Of a stretch of 17,511 nucleotides of DNA, positions 12,973 to 17,511 are shown one piece after another. The translations under genes and the position numbers were made by a program. The DNA comes from Bacteriovoracaceae bacterium UBA4096 (GTDB taxonomy: Bacteria; Bdellovibrionota; Bacteriovoracia; Bacteriovoracales; Bacteriovoracaceae). How positions within the stretch are numbered: position 1 is the stretch's first letter; every line of letters begins with the position of its first letter. A model generated the notes under the pieces. That model saw nothing but the letters and a program-made list of their open reading frames with translations. It had not been told where the DNA came from and did no database searches. The stretch lies in assembly GCA_002381945.1 (NCBI GenBank), contig DFXY01000058.1:44461-61971 (forward strand). Direction: 5' to 3'.

Positions 12973-13641
12973 TTAGAAATCATCTTCTTCGTCTTCATCT
13001 TCTTCTAATTCATCGTCATCCAGGTCATCTTCAATTGCCTTTGCAGGTTTTTTCTTCGGACCTTTGACGTATTCGATGTCTTCGTCCTCTTCATCCTCAT
13101 CATCTACTTCTTCAGGAGAGTCGAGACCTTCTTCGTATCCCCAGCCATAGCCGTAACTACCTTCTTCATCTTCTTCAGTAATTTCTTCTAGTGGCTTAGG
13201 TGTGCCCTCTTCTTCTTCGTCAGAATCAAACTCAGCATCGAAATCATCATTTAATGAATCAGCCGTATAATCATCATTGAAAGTAGACGCTGCATGAGCT
13301 GGAGTTTTTTCAGAAACAACTTCAGGAACGATAACTTTTTTCTCTTTAGTTGCTTTGGCCTTAGGGGCCGCTTTCTTGGTAACTTTTTTGGGAGCTTCCT
13401 TTTTAGGGGCCGCTTTCTTGGTTACTTTTTTTGTAGCGGCTTTTTTAGGGGCCGCTTTTTTGGTTACTTTTTTTGCAGCAGCTTTTTTAGGAGCGACTTT
13501 CTTTGTTACTTTTTTTGCAGCGGCTTTTTTAGGAGCAGCTTTTTTGGTTACTTTTTTTGCAGCAGCTTTTTTAGGAGCAGCTTTCTTCGCTACTTTCGCT
13601 GGTGCTTTTTTTGTTACTTTTTTGGTCTTTTTCTTAGCCAC
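12973..13641 (-). CDS. Histone-H1-like Lys/Ala repeat protein with an acidic C-terminal half
   Basis: The 222-residue product is strikingly bipolar. Residues 1-102 are almost only Lys, Ala, Pro, Val and Thr, built from five consecutive 14-residue repeats of the form KKAAPKKAAAKKVT (19-88) plus a partial sixth. Such Lys/Ala/Pro tails are known in eukaryotic H1 and in bacterial H1-like proteins, where they bind DNA without sequence preference. Residues about 123-222 are very acidic (runs such as DSDEEEEG, VDDEDEEDEDIE, DDLDDDELEEDEDEEDDF) with a Gly/Tyr patch GSYGYGWGYEEG at 161-172. It is probably disordered, and the two halves could neutralise each other. Start is GTG, with AAGGA about 7 bases upstream; a sigma70 promoter and an intrinsic terminator frame it as a single-gene unit. 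Nucleoid binding is inferred from composition only. Confidence 0.85.
   Translation of the reverse strand: MAKKKTKKVTKKAPAKVAKKAAPKKAAAKKVTKKAAPKKAAAKKVTKKVAPKKAAAKKVTKKAAPKKAATKKVTKKAAPKKEAPKKVTKKAAPKAKATKEKKVIVPEVVSEKTPAHAASTFNDDYTADSLNDDFDAEFDSDEEEEGTPKPLEEITEEDEEGSYGYGWGYEEGLDSPEEVDDEDEEDEDIEYVKGPKKKPAKAIEDDLDDDELEEDEDEEDDF
13378..13587 (-). repeat. Five tandem 42-bp repeats inside the Lys/Ala-rich gene
   Basis: Five in-frame copies of a 42-base unit encode KKAAPKKAAAKKVT with small changes (VAPKK in copy 3, AATKK in copy 4, KEAPKK in copy 5); a partial copy follows on the 13378 side. Copies differ mostly at third codon positions. Repeats of this length invite copy-number change by slipped pairing. 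Confidence 0.88.
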
Positions 13642-13685
13642 AAAAGATCCTTTTGATGAAGTGAAAGGTGTTGTTAGACTCCACT

Positions 13686-13715
13686 ATTATAGAGTGGCAA
13701 CGGGGCTCTTTTCAA
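13686..13715 (-). promoter_or_regulatory. Sigma70-type promoter of the Lys/Ala repeat-protein gene
   Basis: Minus strand: -35 TTGAAA (13715-13710), 18-base spacer, -10 TATAAT (13691-13686, a perfect match). The start would be near 13679, giving a leader of about 38 bases to the GTG at 13641. An 18-bp palindrome lies 5 bases upstream of the -35 box. Confidence 0.62.
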
Positions 13716-13720
13716 GTCTC

Positions 13721-13738
13721 TTAAGTATTAATACTTAA
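13721..13738. promoter_or_regulatory. Perfect 18-bp palindrome at the end of the TadG-like gene
   Basis: TTAAGTATTAATACTTAA is fully self-complementary. It includes the TAA stop of the TadG-like gene (13728-13730) and ends just upstream of the -35 box of the repeat-protein promoter. All A/T except two C/G positions, so as RNA it would be a weak hairpin without a T-tract; as DNA it could be an operator or activator site. Confidence 0.45.
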
Positions 13739-16430
13739 TTGTGGAAAGATCAGCATCGACAGCTGTTGGATTTAGTATATTTCTGAAGTTTTTCTGAGCA
13801 GAATCAGAGGCACTTTGGCTGGGACTGCCTTCAGAATAGATGACAAAGTTGGCCGCATTCTGGTTATAACCACCAGATGCTTGCACCGAGTCAAGGGGGA
13901 TTAGTTTAGTTGAATAGAAATTGCGCCTCATTACATCGGGCGGAATATCAGAACCGGCAATAGGATTATTCCAGGTTCCATCTTGGCCGACCCCCGTATG
14001 AGGACCAGGAGTATAACCAGATAGAAACTTATGTCCCGCATCTTTTGGCCAGCTTAATTTCATTCGGTAGTAAGTTGGGTCAAATGCTCCGTCATCAGTC
14101 GATCCTGCGAAATATTCCTGAATGAGTACTCCTAAAGATTTAGGACAACCTGCCTGGCTGGCCGGGGTTTGTCCGGGCAGGACGGATTCATAATAGAAAG
14201 AGAGAAACTGGCCTGCAATGCTATTACATGTCGCTGGATTCTGGGTCAGATTTTCTGGTCCTGAAAAATTAATGTCAGAAATTCCTCGTGCCGCTCTTTC
14301 ATAACCAGGTCCGGAATTCACCGCTCCCCCTGCCACTTTGCCTTTTTGGCTCCAGACATTGTAGGCCGCTTTATTTAAGGCCATTTTATACTTAATCATC
14401 CCTGATTCCTGGGCCCGCATGAAATCATGAATAGCGCTCACAACTTCTTGAGGCGTATTAAATAGAACATCGTTTTGATCATTGGCCCGGTAAAGAGGTG
14501 CATAGATATCGGTCGTGTAACGAAGAATGCCGTTATCCAGTGGCTCTTCTTCACCGCTGAAAAATCCAAATGAGTCTAAACCATTAACCACATTAAATTT
14601 ATAGGGTGATGGAATTAAATAATTGGCCGCTTCATATTGAGTGGGAGCACGAACACGGGCAATTTCCTGATCCAAAGCTTGAGGGCCGATGCTGGCAGTA
14701 AGATCATTCCCACGAAACTTGGCAAATTGGGATTTACTAAAAAGTCCTACCGCCTTCTCTGTGGAAGGATCATCCGAAGAAATTCGATTTATTTGTTCTT
14801 CCGCAGTGGTGTAACCGGCCGTTGTCCAGGGAGCATCGTATTCATACACTAAATTAGGGACTCCGAATTGAATCGCCGAAGGATCAGCAATTAACCCACC
14901 CAGAGGACTATTTGGTGTCTCAAGCCAGAAGGAGCCTGGGTTTTGTTTTGAATTGGCAGGTAGGGGAAGGCCCGGCCTGAAAAGATCCACGGCCGAACTA
15001 TAAACTTCTCCTGCCCGTAATTGAGCGCCATTGAAGTTATAGGAAGTGATGTAGGGAACAGAACGAAACTTGGCCGAATCTGTTCTTCCCACAAAATAGT
15101 CTTGGTTTGGTTTTTGAACAAATAGCATCGGCCCGATTCTTCCACCGAATGGTTTGGCAGCAGCATAGGCCGTCATTTTTACCGCATCTTCCTTGAAGGG
15201 ATTGAACATGCCGGTAAATTCCGCTTCACCTCTTACGGCATAATAAGTCACCACATCCGGATCTTTATAAAAACCCATCGGGTAACCTGGAACAGGAATG
15301 GCCACTTTGGAAACATCACAAGCACCAGAAGTTTTCGTATCAGCTCTTGGGATCATGGCCGCATAAAAGATGGCATAGTTAACCATCATGAGCTTAAGAT
15401 CCACCCACTGCTTCTCATAAACTCTTGGGACAAGAAGATTACTGGCATTGGTTGGATTATCATTTTTAACAGGAGTAGGGGGAATTTCGGTCAGAGTGAA
15501 AGAAGTTTTCATTTCACTGTCCTGATCATTTCCTAAATTGCGATAGCCAGAATAGAAGGCCTTCACAATTCGTTCATTACCAAGCTGTCTTTCTTCCGTG
15601 ATATCGTTGATACCTCTGGTACAACCAGTCAGGGCCGCACTGGTAGAACCTGAATGACAAACTTTACCTTCTAAGGCCGGACGATTCATAATCTTTTCTA
15701 GATTCCGGATTCGAATGGCCACTTCCACAGCTTTGGGCCAGGCACCTTGTCGATCGGCCAGGATCGCCGGACCTCTTCCCGCCAAAGATTGATCCATATC
15801 AGTTGAAAGAACATTATAGGTCCAGGTATTGGCCACTAACATATTCAAGCGTGTGCGATCAACGCAGTCATTTACCTTGGTGGCAATCAACGTATCCATG
15901 AAGGCACGTGAAGCTTCTTCAGCTCCGGGAAGGTTAGAAGAACCAAATTCAGGAAGACCGGGAATTGAGTAGCGTTTACAAATATTAGTTTTGGAACCGG
16001 CGATGTGAATACAGACGGCCGGAATATTAAAGGGATCTTTAGTCACACTTCCGGTTAGCGGGTTACGGTCTTCCAGAAGATTGAACTTCATGACGTTTCC
16101 AGTGACTGTTGCTGGGTTCTCCACGTTTTGAATGTTGAGATTTCCAATGACGTAATACTTATACATCCATTCTTTATAGATGTTTCGCATTTCCCAGTTA
16201 AGATAAGCAATTTTTGTCAGTTGCCTAGCCTGAACGGCCGCACCTGAAAAAGCGGCTGCATCTGTAGCATTTTGAAGATTGATCTTGGCCTTAACGAACA
16301 GACCAACATTAATGGTGAAAGCAACAATAGTGATCATCACCACCAATGAGGCGGAAAAGAAGATACTGATTTGTCCCCGTTCATCTTTGGCCGGGGTCAT
16401 TGTGGGGTTTCGTTTTGCCACTGGCACCAT
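13728..16430 (-). CDS. Large TadG-like (TadE/G) membrane-anchored protein
   Basis: A 900-residue protein with a TadG-type N terminus: 'DERGQISIFFSASLVVMITIVAFTINVGLFVKAKINLQNATDAAAFSGA' at about 16-64. It shows a Gly-Gln junction, one membrane segment (about 24-46) and the family's 'K-x-x-LQNATDAAAxxGA' block. TadE/G proteins are pseudopilin-like parts of Flp/Tad pilus systems, exposed in the periplasm. The following roughly 830 residues are soluble, rich in Asn, Pro, Gly, Tyr and Phe, with a few dispersed Cys; no von Willebrand A domain or other known domain was recognised. No other tad gene is nearby. No ribosome site is seen before the ATG at 16430 or before Met11 (16400), so the start is uncertain. 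A separate envelope role cannot be excluded. Confidence 0.82.
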   Translation of the reverse strand: MVPVAKRNPTMTPAKDERGQISIFFSASLVVMITIVAFTINVGLFVKAKINLQNATDAAAFSGAAVQARQLTKIAYLNWEMRNIYKEWMYKYYVIGNLNIQNVENPATVTGNVMKFNLLEDRNPLTGSVTKDPFNIPAVCIHIAGSKTNICKRYSIPGLPEFGSSNLPGAEEASRAFMDTLIATKVNDCVDRTRLNMLVANTWTYNVLSTDMDQSLAGRGPAILADRQGAWPKAVEVAIRIRNLEKIMNRPALEGKVCHSGSTSAALTGCTRGINDITEERQLGNERIVKAFYSGYRNLGNDQDSEMKTSFTLTEIPPTPVKNDNPTNASNLLVPRVYEKQWVDLKLMMVNYAIFYAAMIPRADTKTSGACDVSKVAIPVPGYPMGFYKDPDVVTYYAVRGEAEFTGMFNPFKEDAVKMTAYAAAKPFGGRIGPMLFVQKPNQDYFVGRTDSAKFRSVPYITSYNFNGAQLRAGEVYSSAVDLFRPGLPLPANSKQNPGSFWLETPNSPLGGLIADPSAIQFGVPNLVYEYDAPWTTAGYTTAEEQINRISSDDPSTEKAVGLFSKSQFAKFRGNDLTASIGPQALDQEIARVRAPTQYEAANYLIPSPYKFNVVNGLDSFGFFSGEEEPLDNGILRYTTDIYAPLYRANDQNDVLFNTPQEVVSAIHDFMRAQESGMIKYKMALNKAAYNVWSQKGKVAGGAVNSGPGYERAARGISDINFSGPENLTQNPATCNSIAGQFLSFYYESVLPGQTPASQAGCPKSLGVLIQEYFAGSTDDGAFDPTYYRMKLSWPKDAGHKFLSGYTPGPHTGVGQDGTWNNPIAGSDIPPDVMRRNFYSTKLIPLDSVQASGGYNQNAANFVIYSEGSPSQSASDSAQKNFRNILNPTAVDADLSTIKY

Positions 16431-16706
16431 TTTAGTCAGTTAAAGTATTGAATATTACGTACTCTTATTTTGGTACGGCGTTTGTAAGGTGTAAAGCAAT
16501 CCAAAGGGTACCGATCTTTGGAAGTGGCACGTTCGCAGAACTCGGTAATCCTCTCCTAGCTTTCCCCACCTTGTTTTTGCCCTTCCAAAAATTTCACTAC
16601 CCTAGGCATCGCGGGATGCCTAGAGGCACGTCTGGAAGTCTTATCGGCAAAAACTGCTGGGATCTAGCATGAGGGGAGATATGGTCTAATAGCAAGAGGA
16701 GTGTGA
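16431..16706. other. 276-bp non-coding region between divergent genes, with structured segments
   Basis: No convincing gene lies here; one 74-codon frame (16448-16672) lacks a ribosome site and looks random. Structure is visible: TACCGA (16509-16514) pairs with TCGGTA (16542-16547), and a perfect 9-bp stem lies at 16602-16623. The region must hold the promoters for the TadG-like gene (leftward) and the zinc-ribbon gene (rightward), but I could not place either with confidence. A small RNA or leader element is possible. Confidence 0.4.
16602..16623. other. Perfect 9-bp GC-rich hairpin in the intergenic region
   Basis: CTAGGCATC (16602-16610) and GATGCCTAG (16615-16623) are exact inverted repeats around GCGG. 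No T-tract follows on the plus strand. On the minus strand a run TTTTT appears only about 10 bases later, so it is at best a weak leftward terminator. It may belong to a structured RNA or protein-binding site. Confidence 0.5.
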
Positions 16707-17084
16707 ATGAAAAAAAGTTCAAAAGATTGTTTCTGTGCCCTTTGCCGATCACCCAGAAAGCTTCGCTACTCCCGTTACCTCAGTGGTCAGCACTATTTTC
16801 AAATTTTGATTTTGACAGTGGTTTTTTCTGCTGGAAGTTTTCCCTGGTTAGGCTGGCGAGGAATCGCTTCGCTTCCTTTAATCTGGGGATTATTCGAGAG
16901 CATTCACAAGTCTCTTTATCGCAAAGATTTAAAATGTCCTTATTGCGGCTTTGATCCTAAATGGTACAAAAAAGATGTGAAGCTCGCTCGCCAAAAAGTT
17001 GAGGAATTCCTTAAACAAAATCCGGGAAGTCCTGTCTTTAGACAAAAGCGTTCGGAAGAAACTACCTTTTCGTCTTTAAATTAA
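16707..17084 (+). CDS. Small membrane protein with two CxxC knuckles (split zinc ribbon)
   Basis: A 125-residue protein. Cys10-x-x-Cys13 (with an additional Cys8) at the N terminus and Cys77-Pro-Tyr-Cys80 ('KCPYCGFDP') after the membrane part resemble the two knuckles of a zinc ribbon. Between them are two hydrophobic segments, about 31-45 and 52-65, which would form a hairpin placing both knuckles on the same, cytoplasmic side. The C-terminal tail is basic and helical ('KDVKLARQKVEEFLKQ') and ends with a polar Ser/Thr stretch. The ATG has AGAGGAG about 6 bases upstream. I recognise no named family. The next gene is ssb, 194 bases away, and is probably not in the same transcript. Confidence 0.82.
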   Translation: MKKSSKDCFCALCRSPRKLRYSRYLSGQHYFQILILTVVFSAGSFPWLGWRGIASLPLIWGLFESIHKSLYRKDLKCPYCGFDPKWYKKDVKLARQKVEEFLKQNPGSPVFRQKRSEETTFSSLN

Positions 17085-17118
17085 TTTTTCTGGATCGCAT
17101 TACACTTCATCAATTTCC

Positions 17119-17136
17119 ATGACTTAATTCAGTCAT
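17119..17136. promoter_or_regulatory. Inverted repeat upstream of ssb
   Basis: ATGACT (17119-17124) and AGTCAT (17131-17136) are exact inverted repeats around a 6-base spacer. Five bases further on begins TGGCACG (17141-17147), a perfect match to the sigma54 -24 consensus half; the -12 half is TTCCT instead of TTGCA. The arrangement parallels the palindrome next to the -24/-12 pair at 8473-8512. Confidence 0.35.
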
Positions 17137-17222
17137 TCGTTGGCACGCTTTTTCCTTTAGGAGAGTTAGGAAAGGATAGGAAAAACCTTTTCCAACTAAC
17201 TTCAACATGAGGTAGAAAAGTG

Positions 17223-17249
17223 AATACTTCGAAAGAGTGTTTTTATTTT
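17223..17249 (+). terminator. Possible weak terminator or attenuator before ssb
   Basis: AATACT (17223-17228) pairs with AGTGTT (17236-17241), with one G-U pair, around a 7-base loop and runs into TTTTTATTTT. The stem is short and A/U-rich. It lies only 29 bases before the ssb start, so if active it would end an upstream transcript or attenuate ssb. A second small stem CGCCT-CCC-AGGCG follows at 17250-17262. Confidence 0.4.
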
Positions 17250-17278
17250 CGCCTCCCAGGCGACTACAAGGAGATTTT

Positions 17279-17511
17279 ATGAGCGTAAACAAAGTTATTT
17301 TACTGGGAAGACTTGGACAAGATCCAGAACTTAAGTACACACCGGGCGGATCGGCCGTGTGTAACTTCTCACTCGCTACTACTGAAGCGTGGACTGACAA
17401 ACAAGGTCAGAAACAAGAAAAAACTGAATGGCACCGAATTGTTGTTTGGGGAAAACTGGCCGAGCTTTGTAATCAATACTTAGCGAAGGGCCGTCAGGCC
17501 TTCCTTGAAGG
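17279..17511 (+). CDS. ssb: Single-stranded DNA-binding protein Ssb, cut by the window end
   Basis: Ssb coats single-stranded DNA during replication, repair and recombination. The first 77 residues are visible and are clearly the OB fold: 'MSVNKVILLGRLGQDPELKYTPGGSAVCNFSLAT', then 'KTEWHRIVVWGKLAELCNQYLAKGRQAFLE'. The aromatic DNA-stacking Trp residues are at the usual sites. The ATG has AAGGAG 6 bases upstream. The rest of the gene, including the acidic C-terminal tip that recruits partner proteins, lies beyond the window. No certain promoter was found in the 194-bp upstream gap (17085-17278). Confidence 0.97.
   Translation, partial: MSVNKVILLGRLGQDPELKYTPGGSAVCNFSLATTEAWTDKQGQKQEKTEWHRIVVWGKLAELCNQYLAKGRQAFLE

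Noticed and set aside
13378..13600. CRISPR array or intergenic tandem repeat
   Set aside because: The 42-bp units are contiguous, without spacers, and encode an in-frame 14-residue repeat.
13294..13738. Two hydrophobic plus-strand frames rich in Ala/Phe/Leu opposite the Lys/Ala repeat gene
   Set aside because: They are the reverse complement of the Lys/Ala repeats; no ribosome site, and the minus-strand gene has promoter, ribosome site and terminator.
16448..16672. 74-codon plus-strand frame in the intergenic region
   Set aside because: No ribosome site, no recognisable domain or signal, and the codons look random; it lies over the hairpin structure.
16500..16690. 6S RNA, T-box, c-di-GMP or SRP RNA in the structured region
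   Set aside because: Fragments such as GTTCGCA and GGTACCG recall these RNAs, but the long closing stem of 6S, the T-box bulge, the GEMM core and the SRP tip are all missing.
17110..17400. Minus-strand frame over the ssb start
   Set aside because: Overlaps the conserved Ssb coding sequence and has no ribosome site or domain.

Overview
The window looks like chromosomal DNA from a member of the Bdellovibrionota, possibly the Bacteriovoracales (Bacteriovorax/Peredibacter side). This is inferred from the moderate GC content, a flagellar hook gene next to a small flagellar operon protein, a full MreC/MreD/PBP2/RodA elongation set, a lone TadG-like protein, a histone-H1-like Lys/Ala repeat protein and frequent TTG/GTG starts. 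No mobile element, tRNA, rRNA or CRISPR array is visible.

Layout. (1) 1-1722: the end of a flagellar operon, with the 3' part of a small flagellar operon protein and flgE (hook), closed by a strong intrinsic terminator. (2) 1815-3790: a tiny lipoprotein gene facing a minus-strand pair, a membrane-anchored parvulin prolyl isomerase followed by a small [4Fe-4S] ferredoxin. (3) 3932-8434: the rod-shape operon mreC-mreD-mrdA-rodA, reading away from the isomerase through back-to-back sigma70-type promoters. (4) 8473-9229: a small unit with an 18-bp perfect palindrome, a sigma54-like -24/-12 promoter, a 64-residue secreted peptide gene and a MarR-family regulator with its own inverted repeat abutting the start codon. 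(5) 9226-12922, minus strand: a tight five-gene cluster of glutaredoxin, SAMHD1/YwfO-type HD hydrolase, exported protein of unknown function, polytopic membrane protein and catalytically degenerate rhodanese. A perfect hairpin covers the ribosome-binding site of the last gene. (6) 12934-16430, minus strand: a large TadG-like protein, then a bipolar Lys-rich/acid-rich repeat protein with its own promoter and terminator. (7) 16431-17511: a structured non-coding stretch, a small membrane zinc-ribbon protein, a second non-coding stretch and the start of ssb.

How the parts work together: the shape operon supplies the scaffold (MreC/MreD) plus the SEDS glycosyltransferase (RodA) and class B transpeptidase (PBP2) that build lateral wall peptidoglycan; mreB is not in the window. 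The divergent isomerase is a likely periplasmic folding factor for envelope proteins. The most interesting places are the palindrome/sigma54-like/secreted peptide/MarR unit and the glutaredoxin-to-rhodanese cluster, whose combination of genes I do not recognise as a described system. Two starts are revised here on ribosome-site evidence: the HD hydrolase (GTG at 12645) and the isomerase (ATG at 3790).
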